From positions 18,647 through 82,646 of the IMG/VR virus record IMGVR_UViG_3300013306_000002: a DNA stretch of 64,000 nt; one strand, given 5' to 3'. A program made the translations under genes and the position numbers. This document shows positions 48,962-57,175 of the stretch, one piece after another. This DNA is from a virus. Numbering within the stretch: position 1 is the stretch's first letter; each line of letters opens with the position of its first letter. The notes under the pieces were generated by a model that saw only the letters and a list, made by a program, of their open reading frames with translations, searched no databases and had not been told where the DNA came from.

Positions 48962-51900
48962 TTAGGCCGCGAGACTGCGCCGGTGGTAGGTCCGGAACCG
49001 AGCGGCGCGCTTGGCCATCGCCTCGCGGTAGGCGCTGGGGGATCCGGCGCCACGGGATCCGGGGCGGCTCTCAGCAGATTGAAACCGCTCGGGGGGCGTT
49101 TCGGGCTGAGCCAGTGGACGCGGCGCTGGTGGTAGCGGAGGAGGCGGAGCGGGCTGCAGTACCTCGTGCGCGAGCTCGAGCAGGAAGTTGCCCCCGCCCG
49201 CGTCGAACTGGGCGAGCCCCCCGGCCATATCACCGTCAACCAACTCGGCCGCCCGCATCTTGCGCGCAATCAAATCGATCGCCGTGGCCTGCATTGTGCC
49301 GCGGTAGCCCATGAAGACGACCCGGACCGGCTTGTCCTGGCCCAGCCTCCAGCTGCGGCGGATCGACTGGCGCAGCGTGTTGATCGAGTATTCGATCCCG
49401 TACTGCACGATCGTGTTCGCGAACATCAGATCCAGCCCGGTCTCCACAAGCCGACCATTCGTGAACATGACGTCAAAACCCGCCCGGACCTGAGCGCGCA
49501 TCCACTCCTCGCGCTTTTCCGGTTCGACGTTCGAGTCGAGGATGACGACACGCAGCCCGGCGGCCTCTAGAGCGGCGCGGACGCGCGGGCGCGCGTCACG
49601 GCGATGCGTTTGCGTAAAAAACACGAGCACCTTGCGCTCCTTGGCGTGCTCCTTGTGCACCAAGTCGATCAAGGCCTCATCTTTGGGCCAGAGGTCACCT
49701 TCGATTGCGTCCACAGACGCCAGGACTTCCGTGCGCTCGCCATCCTCATCGATATCGTAGATGTCTTCGCGCTGGTCGGGGCGATCCGGCCATCCTAGGC
49801 ATGCCTGCAGGTAGGCGCCGAGCGCCCTGGGATGTTCCCGTATCAGGGCGCGTAGCTCGCCCTGGAATCTCGACACAGCCGCAAGCACCCCGGCGTCAGG
49901 CTCGACGAGGAGGACCTCCTCTGTGTATTCGGGAAGCTCAAGACGTAGGTCGCGGAGCTTCACAAATACCGTGTACGGTAGTAAGAGTGGAATCATGGCA
50001 GGGGACATGCCGGGGATTTCCCGGATCCGGCCGCCAGTGTTTCCCTTGCGGTAACCGAACGTGGAAGTGCGCTCATCCTCTTTGTGGATCGTCTCGAATA
50101 GTCCGTGATGCTGGACGAAGGTCGCGCAATCGGTGGCCTTGTAGGCTGCGCGGAACGCGGGATCCAGTCGATAGAGTAGATGGAAGATAGACGATGCGCG
50201 TCCGCCGTAGAGGGTTCCGGTCATCACGAGGATTTTCCGTGCGCCGGTCATGAGTTGATGCACCGCGCGCGCCTGGTCTGTCTCCCCCTTTGCATGCTGG
50301 TGTGCTTCGTCGACTACCAGCACATAGCGGCGCGCGTAACGATGGTGCAGGTAGGCTGCGAGCGGCCACCGTTTGGTGCCCTTGGCGGTGATTGGTGTGA
50401 ACTGGTACAGCGGTTCCGAGCAGCCAGCGCACTTCGACTGCACCTTAGGATCAAGCGTGACCTCGGCGCCGCATGCCGGGCAAGCATCGAACTTGCGGCG
50501 CTCACTGACCATCTCGCTGATCGTGCGGCTTGACCAGTCCTCCGCGCGCTTCACTTCGCGCGTTACGACCTTGCTCCCGGTCGCACACGCGGTCTCCCAT
50601 CTCGCGCCGAGCTTCGCGGTCTCCTTGCTCAAAACCAAGTAGGTCGCCGAGTTCGACGCCGCAAAGAATGTGTCGATGTCGGCGAGCCGCTTGGCGATCA
50701 TGGCCGATCCGGGCCGACCTGTGATGATCTCGATCTCCCTCGCCCATTTGGGTACAAGGTGCGTAGGGCACACCACGACAACCTTATCCGCCCGCGCGAG
50801 TTCCGAGGCCACGATCGCCATCGTGGTTTTCCCGGTGCCCATCTCTCCGCACAGGATCACAGCCTTGTGACCGCGACGGCGACGGCTTGGCGTGGGTCCG
50901 CCGTACCATCGGTGCACAACGGCCGCGGACGCCTCGCGTTGAACCTGCAGGATCTCCGGCTCGCTGCGTCCGGGTAGGATGCCAGGTGCGCGCAGGCCGG
51001 CTAGATCGTACGCGTCCAGGTCAGAGGGGCGGAATTGCGGCGAATGTGCCGCCAGGATTCCACTGGCAAGAGCTTCGCCATGCAACTTGAACCAATCGCC
51101 GGTTTTCGTTTGATCGTCCTCGACTTGCCATGAGTCAAGGATTCCGGTCGATAGGTCCAGTACGGACAGGTAAGACGCGATGCGTTCACGGTGAATCGTC
51201 TCGCCCTCGCCCTCGATCACCGCGGTGACCTTGCGACTCCCTCCCTTGACGAGTAGGCGCGCATCGCCGTCGGACAGTTCGAGGCCATTGAGCGCGCCCG
51301 CAGCGAGGAGCATCGCTTGGTGACCCGGTCGCGGCGCGACCAGCGGAGCGAGGCTATGTGCAGCACCCTCGCCCGTGTGGGCGTCCCATTGCTGCGCCAG
51401 CCATGCGCCCTCATTCTCGAGCGGTTGGTAACTCTCAGGCGCCCGCCCCACCAGCGCAACGCGCGCGGTCGCAACGGGTACGCTGATCTCGTAGGGTTCG
51501 GCCGTATCGAGGGACGGCAAGGCCCCGACGTCTTCGAGTGCCGAGACATCGCTGTAGCAGTAGCCTCCGCTACTCCCCCGGCGCGCGAGCACCACGACCT
51601 GATCAAACGCTTCGACCTCGGGCGCCGGAAACGCGTAGGCGCGGATATCGATGTAGTTCCGTTGCATGAACTCGCGGAAGGCCTCGATCTTCAATATCTT
51701 GCGCGGTGGTATGAACACGAGCAGTCCGCCCGGTGCCAGAAAAGGCGTTGTTGCGCGCAGGAACTCGACTTCCTGTCGCATGTCGGCGCCCGTCTCGTCG
51801 GTGCCATCATCGTAGGGAGGATTCAGAAATAGGATCCCGAAAGGTCGCGCGCCCGCAGCGGGGTAGTGCCCTTCGCTGGCCAGCGGTTCGCCCGCCTCTG

Positions 51901-52171
51901 AGATGGCGGTAAGCTGGTGATAGGAACCCTGCTGTGCCCATGTGAGCACGCGTGCAGAGGCCTCCGCGCGCCCCTTGTGTAGCTCAACGCCATACGACAG
52001 CACGTTCCAGCGCCGCGCCAGCGCTGCGGCTGCAGCGCCCTCGCCCGCGCACGGATCGAGTAATGCCGCACCCTCGGAGTCGTCAAGCCGCACGGTGTCG
52101 CCGATGATCCCCACGACGCGATCAGGGCTCGGATAGTACAGGGCCCGCGCGATCGCTTCCAAGCGCGCCAT
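48962..52171 (-). CDS. Fused DNA methyltransferase-SF2 helicase (1069 aa)
   Basis: ATG 52171 is chosen over the longer frame because GGGGAG precedes it and it overlaps the previous stop (TAATG). Residues ~35-200 are an N6-adenine methyltransferase-like domain with DPCAGEG (39-45) and LNPPYDD (NPPY 117-120), as in DUF6094 proteins. Residues ~435-960 are an SF2/SNF2-type helicase with GEMGTGKTT (Walker A, 442-449), a zinc pair CPACG/CAGC (564-584), VLVVDEAH (DEAH 621-624), VMTGTLYGG and QSIRRSWRLGQDKPV (motif VI-like). A Pro-rich C-terminus follows. Likely role: DNA modification coupled to translocation, or remodelling during replication. Confidence 0.88.
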   Translation of the reverse strand: MARLEAIARALYYPSPDRVVGIIGDTVRLDDSEGAALLDPCAGEGAAAAALARRWNVLSYGVELHKGRAEASARVLTWAQQGSYHQLTAISEAGEPLASEGHYPAAGARPFGILFLNPPYDDGTDETGADMRQEVEFLRATTPFLAPGGLLVFIPPRKILKIEAFREFMQRNYIDIRAYAFPAPEVEAFDQVVVLARRGSSGGYCYSDVSALEDVGALPSLDTAEPYEISVPVATARVALVGRAPESYQPLENEGAWLAQQWDAHTGEGAAHSLAPLVAPRPGHQAMLLAAGALNGLELSDGDARLLVKGGSRKVTAVIEGEGETIHRERIASYLSVLDLSTGILDSWQVEDDQTKTGDWFKLHGEALASGILAAHSPQFRPSDLDAYDLAGLRAPGILPGRSEPEILQVQREASAAVVHRWYGGPTPSRRRRGHKAVILCGEMGTGKTTMAIVASELARADKVVVVCPTHLVPKWAREIEIITGRPGSAMIAKRLADIDTFFAASNSATYLVLSKETAKLGARWETACATGSKVVTREVKRAEDWSSRTISEMVSERRKFDACPACGAEVTLDPKVQSKCAGCSEPLYQFTPITAKGTKRWPLAAYLHHRYARRYVLVVDEAHQHAKGETDQARAVHQLMTGARKILVMTGTLYGGRASSIFHLLYRLDPAFRAAYKATDCATFVQHHGLFETIHKEDERTSTFGYRKGNTGGRIREIPGMSPAMIPLLLPYTVFVKLRDLRLELPEYTEEVLLVEPDAGVLAAVSRFQGELRALIREHPRALGAYLQACLGWPDRPDQREDIYDIDEDGERTEVLASVDAIEGDLWPKDEALIDLVHKEHAKERKVLVFFTQTHRRDARPRVRAALEAAGLRVVILDSNVEPEKREEWMRAQVRAGFDVMFTNGRLVETGLDLMFANTIVQYGIEYSINTLRQSIRRSWRLGQDKPVRVVFMGYRGTMQATAIDLIARKMRAAELVDGDMAGGLAQFDAGGGNFLLELAHEVLQPAPPPPLPPAPRPLAQPETPPERFQSAESRPGSRGAGSPSAYREAMAKRAARFRTYHRRSLAA

Positions 52172-52725
52172 TACTGCAACTCCCCTGCGAGCAGGGCCTC
52201 GCGCACGATAGGCTCCCACGTGTCGGTCACGGTGGAAACCTTCCACGCCTCGCGACCGTGACCGGACGCTTGAACGATCGCGCCATGCTTGCGCCCGAGA
52301 TCCCACAGGGATGAACGCCATGCGACGCGAAGCGGCACGGGACACCAGCGGGCGAGCCTGGTGAAGTACCGGCGATCTGCGTTGGGTCCGGTCTGGTAGA
52401 ACCAACCCACATCCGGCGCATTGTGACTGAACATCGGATGAAAGATCACGGTGTGCAACATCCCACGCTCGAGCGGCGCGCTCACCGTCAGATAGCTAAC
52501 GCTTTCGCTCATGCCGACATTGCTACCGCCGACGGTTATCGATCCGCAACGTCCGCGCCGACCGGATGACTTAGAGAGATTGGCCCACGCAGCACGTACG
52601 GCATTGCGCGGACCGAACATACTCAGCATGACCAGATCCGAGCGCCACCCGCTACCACTCACACGGAGCGTGTCGCTGTAGCAGGGAAGCGCTCCCTCGA
52701 TCTCGAGCAGCATGCCGGAACCCAT
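52171..52725 (-). CDS. Hypothetical partner of the methyltransferase-helicase (184 aa)
   Basis: ATG 52725 follows AAGGAG, and the stop overlaps the helicase start. The product is beta-rich at the start (MLLEIEGALPCYSDTLRVSGSG), then VMLSMFGPRNAVRAAWANL and GVGWFYQTGPNADRRYFTRL-type segments. Genes of this kind tend to sit directly beside DUF6094-helicase genes in mobile elements (from memory), so joint function is inferred. No catalytic motif is seen. Confidence 0.6.
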   Translation of the reverse strand: MGSGMLLEIEGALPCYSDTLRVSGSGWRSDLVMLSMFGPRNAVRAAWANLSKSSGRRGRCGSITVGGSNVGMSESVSYLTVSAPLERGMLHTVIFHPMFSHNAPDVGWFYQTGPNADRRYFTRLARWCPVPLRVAWRSSLWDLGRKHGAIVQASGHGREAWKVSTVTDTWEPIVREALLAGELQ

Positions 52726-52879
52726 GGTTATACTCCTTGCCCCCAAGGGGCCTTGATTGGTTGACGTCTGTATCGCCGCACCGATGGCGGGATCGGCGCT
52801 AGCTGGACAGCGGCAAGCTACAGCTTGCGTATGTAGTTGGTGAGCGCTGCTAGTGCACGGAGCCTGCCAGCGTGTGACT

Positions 52880-53302
52880 TCAGGTGAACCGCGCGCGCCC
52901 TCTGATTGTGCACGTGCAGACAGGCCATGTAGGCGCCACGATCTCGGACATACAATCCAGCAGTTCGCTCCTCGAAGGCCCACGCTGGCGCACCGCGCCC
53001 AGATCGGCGGTTTGCACTGTGACCACACGTCCACTGCCGTGGTGTTCACCGCCACACTGGCAGTCACAACTCGGGCCCGTCGCGCCCGTGCACCGGCCAT
53101 CGCACACGGCGTGATCTTCCAACCTCACCACACGATGCCGCCGCACGACACCGATGTAGGAGATCTTCCCACCGCACGCGCACGTCGTGCCGACCGGAAG
53201 CGCACCCTCCACAACCTGGGAAGTCAGGCAGTCCCCGCAGCGGTAGTAGGAGCGGCGCGGTTTGGCCGGTCGCGGTGGAGTGGTTCCAGCGAGCGAGATC
53301 AC
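52880..53302 (-). CDS. Conserved phage zinc-ribbon protein (140 aa)
   Basis: GTG 53302 overlaps the upstream stop and follows GGAGGGG. RSYYRCGDCLTSQV...TCACGGKISYIGVV and CDGRCTGATGPSCDCQCGGEHHGSG give about five Cys pairs, with a His-Gly tail typical of a widespread phage family of unknown function. It probably binds two or more zinc ions. The 154-bp gap upstream of the helicase partner gene holds a small hairpin (GCAAGC-TACA-GCTTGC, 52813-52828). Confidence 0.65.
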   Translation of the reverse strand: MISLAGTTPPRPAKPRRSYYRCGDCLTSQVVEGALPVGTTCACGGKISYIGVVRRHRVVRLEDHAVCDGRCTGATGPSCDCQCGGEHHGSGRVVTVQTADLGAVRQRGPSRSELLDCMSEIVAPTWPVCTCTIRGRARFT

Positions 53303-53565
53303 AGGGCATCCCCTCCGATCAGCGCGCATCCCTCGCGGTGGTAGCCGATCCCGTTGCACACATTGCACAGTGTCATCTCCACGCCACACGTGAGACAGAA
53401 CCCATGCTCGTCCTCGTGACACTTGGCGCCCGCCGCCGCTTCGTGGAGAGTCTTCTCTGTGTCCAGGTAGGAAGCTACCGATGCGTCGTGCTCCGTCGCC
53501 GTGTGGGAGTGGTCGTGGTAGCAGTGCTTACAGCGACCGTCGTACACTCGCGAGGGCTCGCTCAT
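53299..53565 (-). CDS. Cys/His-rich small protein (88 aa)
   Basis: ATG 53565 overlaps the upstream stop (ATGA). CKHCYHDHSH, GFCLTCGVEMTLCNVCNGIGYHREGC form two or three zinc-binding knuckles like DnaJ-type CxxC repeats. No family assignment. It is coupled to the zinc-ribbon gene downstream. Confidence 0.5.
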   Translation of the reverse strand: MSEPSRVYDGRCKHCYHDHSHTATEHDASVASYLDTEKTLHEAAAGAKCHEDEHGFCLTCGVEMTLCNVCNGIGYHREGCALIGGDAL

Positions 53566-53897
53566 GGGGTCCACCCGAGCTCGCCGACCGACGGTACGAT
53601 CCGCACCTCGGGCTCCACATACTCACGCCGCCCCACGATGACATGGGCGATCCGCCCGCTGGGGAGCCGCCGCTCCTCACGGCGCTCGATCACGGCATAG
53701 GGGGCATGTCCCAGGTCACGCTCCCATGTCCACGAGGTTCCTTCCACGAAAGGGACGGGGAGCATGTTCCGGGCCCGCTCGCGCGCGTGCTTGAGGTCGG
53801 ATCCGAGGTTGTGAACCGCACCGATTCTGCGGTAGGCGCCACGACCGGCCGCGATGTTGCGTTGCCAGACGGCTGCGATGTAGGTGTGCTTGCGCAT
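53562..53897 (-). CDS. Hypothetical basic protein (111 aa)
   Basis: ATG 53897 has GGAGG 5-6 bp upstream. The N-terminus is basic and helical (RKHTYIAAVWQRNIAAGRG, LKHARERARNML); the C-terminus is beta-rich (SGRIAHVIVGRREYVEPEVRIVPS). No family is recognised. The 93 bp upstream have no gene. Confidence 0.5.
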   Translation of the reverse strand: MRKHTYIAAVWQRNIAAGRGAYRRIGAVHNLGSDLKHARERARNMLPVPFVEGTSWTWERDLGHAPYAVIERREERRLPSGRIAHVIVGRREYVEPEVRIVPSVGELGWTP

Positions 53898-53990
53898 GGG
53901 TACCTCCAAGAGGTTTCAGGGTTGCGAGTCGCGATGTCTGTCCATCTTGCCAGCGTCATGCCTGACAGGATCGACGGAAACCGCGCCGTA

Positions 53991-54347
53991 CTACCAGAGT
54001 CGCACATGGCTGGCGCAGCACGCCAGCACTACCACGAGCAGGATCAGCGCCGCGCTTGCCAGTGTCCAGCCATGCCCCGGGCGGCGCGACTCCGAGAACT
54101 CGACATCCGACATGGCGTAGCGTGTGGGTGCGCTGTGCCTAGCGCGCCGCGCCAGAATCAGGGCTGGTGGCGACAACCGGGTGGAGTGGCGACGGGTGAG
54201 GAACATGCGCTGGATTCGGTGGCCGGTGAACCCGTGCGCCGTGTAGCTCACGCGGCGACGGGCAAGCACAAGCACGTACACGCCAGTGCCGACACCGCAT
54301 CCGACCACGATCACTCCGCTGGAACGAGCCGCGATGAGCGCCTGCAT
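53991..54347 (-). CDS. Membrane protein, two TM segments (118 aa)
   Basis: Start 54347 lies just after GAGGTTACC. Hydrophobic segments are at ~11-28 and ~95-112, with a very basic loop between. An internal ATG (MSDVEFSES...) could give a 40-residue product with only the second segment. The function is unknown. Confidence 0.4.
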   Translation of the reverse strand: MQALIAARSSGVIVVGCGVGTGVYVLVLARRRVSYTAHGFTGHRIQRMFLTRRHSTRLSPPALILARRARHSAPTRYAMSDVEFSESRRPGHGWTLASAALILLVVVLACCASHVRLW

Positions 54348-54349
54348 CT

Positions 54350-54595
54350 TCAGGTAACCTCGACCGCTTCGCTCGTGTCGTACCGATCGTCATCGAAAGA
54401 CGGAACGATCCAACTAATCTCCTGTCCCGACCAGCGATTGTACCCTGCAACGATGGCCATATCGCGTACGTTGCGCACATTGCGACGATACGCCAGGACA
54501 ACCCACGGCTTGGTCGCATGCTCGTCATATTCGCGCGCCGCACGACTCCGCACCCATCCGGGAGCGTGCTGCGCGTACCACTCGGCGGCAGTCAC
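54350..54595 (-). CDS. Small hypothetical protein (81 aa)
   Basis: ATG 54595 overlaps the upstream stop. The product is helical and basic in the first half and acidic at the end (FDDDRYDTSEAVEV). It contains no recognised motif. Confidence 0.45.
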   Translation of the reverse strand: MTAAEWYAQHAPGWVRSRAAREYDEHATKPWVVLAYRRNVRNVRDMAIVAGYNRWSGQEISWIVPSFDDDRYDTSEAVEVT

Positions 54596-54933
54596 GCTGC
54601 ACGCTCCGGTAGCTTGCCGCTCTCAGCAACCGCGAGGAGCTTAGCCCGGAAGTCTCCGAGGTCGGGCGCCATGGAGATCGGCTGGCAATGCGCCAGTTTC
54701 CACGCCACGATCTGGTCGCGCGTGCTCTCCTGCCAGTCGCTCCCGGCGTGGACCATGACGCGGTGGAATTTCCAGCCCGGGAACAACGTCGGAAGCATTT
54801 CCACGACGGCGATGTCGCACTCCGCGTGCTCCGTCTGCCAGTGCTCGACGCGTTGCGCCGTGTTCTGGTCGACGATCGTCCAATCGTCGCCGAGCGCCAC
54901 GTGCATGCAGTCCTCGCAGAGCTGGATCTGCAT
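54592..54933 (-). CDS. Hypothetical protein (113 aa)
   Basis: The N-terminus QIQLCEDCMHVALGDD has a CxxC, and a long alpha/beta region follows (CDIAVVEMLPTLFPGWKFHRVMVHAG). It is coupled to the next gene by ATGA. No family is recognised. Confidence 0.5.
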   Translation of the reverse strand: MQIQLCEDCMHVALGDDWTIVDQNTAQRVEHWQTEHAECDIAVVEMLPTLFPGWKFHRVMVHAGSDWQESTRDQIVAWKLAHCQPISMAPDLGDFRAKLLAVAESGKLPERAA

Positions 54934-54935
54934 GG

Positions 54936-55490
54936 CTATGCCACCTCGGACGTGACGCGCTCGCCTGTGGCGACGCTGTAGATCGGAAACGGTGCGGGGT
55001 TGTCCTCGTCAAACCAGTCCGGGCCCGGACAGTAGGCGCGCTCGCCGTCCTCGCACGGTGAGGTCAGATAGCACGCGCCCGGCGCACAAGGCGAGCAGAA
55101 CGCTGCGCGCGTGTAGTACGGTGAGAGCGTGAACCACGCGTCACCGGACGAGTCGAGGTGAGCCTTGTAGCCATGCTCGTCGCAGATCTGCGAGCTAGGT
55201 TCGTCGCAGATCTGCGAGCTAGGTTCGTCGCAGATCTGCGAGCTAGGTTCGTCGCCGAACTGCTCGCCGTCGCGCACGTGATTCCCGCACGCAGGGCAAT
55301 TCGCTGGAGTGTCGAGATCTTCCGGCCAGTCCTCGCCGCAGTGCCCGCACGTAGCGTCGTAGTGCGGCTCGAAGGATTCATGTGCGAATTCCCCAAGCGC
55401 ACCGAGCGGGATCACGCCGTAGCGGATCCCCGTGTCCGGGTCGCGGTTGCAGGTACCGAGCGGACCGCTGTAGTCAATGCCACGCCCCAT
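54936..55490 (-). CDS. Conserved phage zinc protein with in-frame octapeptide repeats (184 aa)
   Basis: Start MGRGIDYSGPLGTCNRDPDTGIRYGVIP at 55490 is the family's normal start. CGHCGEDW...NCPACGNHV is a zinc ribbon, and FTLSPYYTRAAFCSPCAPGACYL and AYCPGPDWFD are conserved in many phages. Between the ribbon and the second half, the octapeptide DEPSSQIC (24-bp repeat, 55177-55248) is present three times. The function is unknown. It is the first gene of the leftward operon from the control region. Confidence 0.7.
   Translation of the reverse strand: MGRGIDYSGPLGTCNRDPDTGIRYGVIPLGALGEFAHESFEPHYDATCGHCGEDWPEDLDTPANCPACGNHVRDGEQFGDEPSSQICDEPSSQICDEPSSQICDEHGYKAHLDSSGDAWFTLSPYYTRAAFCSPCAPGACYLTSPCEDGERAYCPGPDWFDEDNPAPFPIYSVATGERVTSEVA
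55177..55248. repeat. Three tandem 24-bp repeats with palindromic core
   Basis: Three identical 24-mers (55177-55200, 55201-55224, 55225-55248), each containing the palindrome CGCAGATCTGCG, lie inside the gene at 54936-55490 and keep its frame. A partial fourth copy follows. The identity of the copies implies recent expansion. Confidence 0.8.
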
Positions 55491-55570
55491 GGGCCTAGCC
55501 TTCCTACCCTCCAAGAGGGTGTCAGGTCCCCGACGGGAATCGCCGGGTCGGAAAGAGGTACTGCAGGGAC

Positions 55571-55585
55571 CTTGCCAGCGGAAAG
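55571..55585 (+). repeat. Dispersed 15-bp pseudo-palindrome copy in the control region
   Basis: CTTGCCAGCGGAAAG differs from the consensus at one position. It lies in the divergent intergenic region, 80 bp upstream of the leftward operon and close to the CACTCCGGAGTG operators. Confidence 0.6.
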
Positions 55586-55590
55586 TCAGG

Positions 55591-55722
55591 CCACTCCGGA
55601 GGCCCCCAGCGGGCCTAGGCGCTCGGACCCACTCCGGAGTGGTGAAAAGTGTCGAAACCCTGACAACTGGGGTGTCGGATCTGGTCGATTTTAACCACTC
55701 CGGAGTGCCTCCTGACAGGCAC
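55591..55722. promoter_or_regulatory. Divergent control region with CACTCCGGAGTG operators
   Basis: The 393-bp gap between the leftward and rightward operons holds a half site at 55592-55599, the 14-bp palindrome CCACTCCGGAGTGG at 55629-55642 and the 12-bp palindrome CACTCCGGAGTG at 55696-55707. A small hairpin GTGCCT-CCTGAC-AGGCAC (55705-55722) follows. Further CTCCGGA copies occur near 55735-55755. Repeated identical palindromes between divergent operons suggest repressor binding. Promoter hexamers could not be assigned. Confidence 0.65.
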
Positions 55723-55883
55723 TTGAGAGGGTTCTCGCTCCGGATTTGGGCTCCGGAATGGGGTCAAGCAACCCCTAGGCCAGTGACCATGGGCTGCAGA
55801 CCCCAGATCGACCTGCCTCGAAAGCGCTCCGAAATCCCACCTCGAGTCCACCGGAACCCCACGGGAGCGCGCATGATGCCCGA

Positions 55884-56729
55884 ATGAAGACCCAAGACCC
55901 CCACTCCGAGCTCCAAGACGGGTTCGAGGTGGCTCCGCTACCGCCCATCGGGCCCGATGGGGCGCCCCAGATTCCACCTCAGCGCGCCGATCCGCCCGTA
56001 AGACCCTCGCTCTGCCAGGCCGGACCCTGCCGGCGCTACCACCGGCTCGTGGTCCAGGTGGATGCGGCGACCCCGGGCGCCGTTCGGCTCCCCATCGCGC
56101 CAGCCTACAACCACACGCGCGAGGATTCCCCGCGGACCCCATGCCCGGAGTGCGCCCAGGGTGTTCTCTACCGCGCACCAGCTGCGTTCCACGTCCAGAC
56201 CCATCACTACTGCTACCCAGACACGGGGATCGAGATGCCCCTGGGGGCGCTTCCGGTGGTGGAGTGCAACAGGTGGGATCCTGGTGGTGTGTTTCGGGAT
56301 TCGCATGGCCACGAGTTGGAGGCGTCGACCAAAGAGGATCGCATCTTCCTGTTCTGGCAGCGCGAAGCCGGGGCCGATTATCGCGCCCGGGTGGGCGCAT
56401 GGGAAGCCGCGCGCGCGGCTGAGCAGTCCGAGGCAGCGGAGGCCGAGCGGCTGATCGCCCAGTCCATGGCCGACACGCCGACCATCGCCTGCCAAGTGTG
56501 CGGCCAGAAGTTTGAGAAGCACGAGCTCGACGACCAGATGCGATGCCGCTCCTGCAATGGCGTCAGTCTGCAGCCCCGCTCACGCGCGTCGATGGATATC
56601 CCGCCCCGTGACCATGTCGACAGGTTGCATCCAGAGAGCCTCATCTATAGGTGCGAGTGCGGCGAGGAATCGCCCGGTAACCGAGTCTGTGCGACATGCC
56701 GGGCCTCCCGGCCCAAGGAGACTCCATGA
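55884..56729 (+). CDS. Conserved hypothetical protein, first gene of rightward virion operon (281 aa)
   Basis: The first 45 residues are Pro-rich and disordered. SLCQAGPCRRYHRLVVQVDA, TPCPECAQG, FHVQTHHYCYPDTGIEM and LPVVECNRWDP form a Cys/His-containing middle domain. The C-terminal CQVCGQKF...CRSC and CECGEESPGNRVCATC are two zinc ribbons. No ribosome site is obvious. It leads the operon that continues to the window end, and its role in structure or assembly is inferred from context. Confidence 0.55.
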   Translation: MKTQDPHSELQDGFEVAPLPPIGPDGAPQIPPQRADPPVRPSLCQAGPCRRYHRLVVQVDAATPGAVRLPIAPAYNHTREDSPRTPCPECAQGVLYRAPAAFHVQTHHYCYPDTGIEMPLGALPVVECNRWDPGGVFRDSHGHELEASTKEDRIFLFWQREAGADYRARVGAWEAARAAEQSEAAEAERLIAQSMADTPTIACQVCGQKFEKHELDDQMRCRSCNGVSLQPRSRASMDIPPRDHVDRLHPESLIYRCECGEESPGNRVCATCRASRPKETP

Positions 56730-57175
56730 GCATCGAGCAACTGAAGCAAGATCTGAAGGATGTCACCAGCGCGCTGCCGACCGGCCCGCTCGTGACAGCG
56801 GCCGAGATGTCGGCCTACCTGAAGAACAACCTTCTACCCTTCATCGAGTCCGCTATAACCGAGATGGAGGAGATGGACGGGTCCATCGAAGATCTCGTCG
56901 TCCACGGCCAGGAGGTGCTGCACGAAGAGAATGCAGCGTTGTTCATGGCGCTCATCACGAGCGGGACAACCCTGGCCAAGGAACTCGAAGAGTTGGCCGC
57001 GAAGACCGGAGACGGCAAGCGGATCGCGTTGCTCATCAAGGAGTGGCGCGATCTTGCTGAGCAGGGCGCGGAGGTGCTCGAGGACATCACGATCCCGGAC
57101 CCCGACGCGGAGCCCGAGCCGGATGAGACTCCGGCCGTCGAATCTCCTGCCCTACCGGCGGGAGGGAAAGCATGA
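56726..57175 (+). CDS. Helical protein, probable virion/assembly component (149 aa)
   Basis: ATG 56726 follows AAGGAG and overlaps the previous stop. Long helices (QLKQDLKDVTSALP, MSAYLKNNLLPFIESAITEMEEM, ITSGTTLAKELEELAAK) fill the first 110 residues, and the acidic Pro-rich tail is disordered. No family is recognised. It is coupled to the coiled-coil gene by ATGA. Confidence 0.5.
   Translation: MSIEQLKQDLKDVTSALPTGPLVTAAEMSAYLKNNLLPFIESAITEMEEMDGSIEDLVVHGQEVLHEENAALFMALITSGTTLAKELEELAAKTGDGKRIALLIKEWRDLAEQGAEVLEDITIPDPDAEPEPDETPAVESPALPAGGKA

Noticed and set aside
48962-52405. Long open frame starting at 52405 for the helicase gene (1147 residues).
   Set aside because: The first 78 residues are Arg-rich antisense-like sequence overlapping the upstream gene; the ATG at 52171 with its ribosome site fits better.
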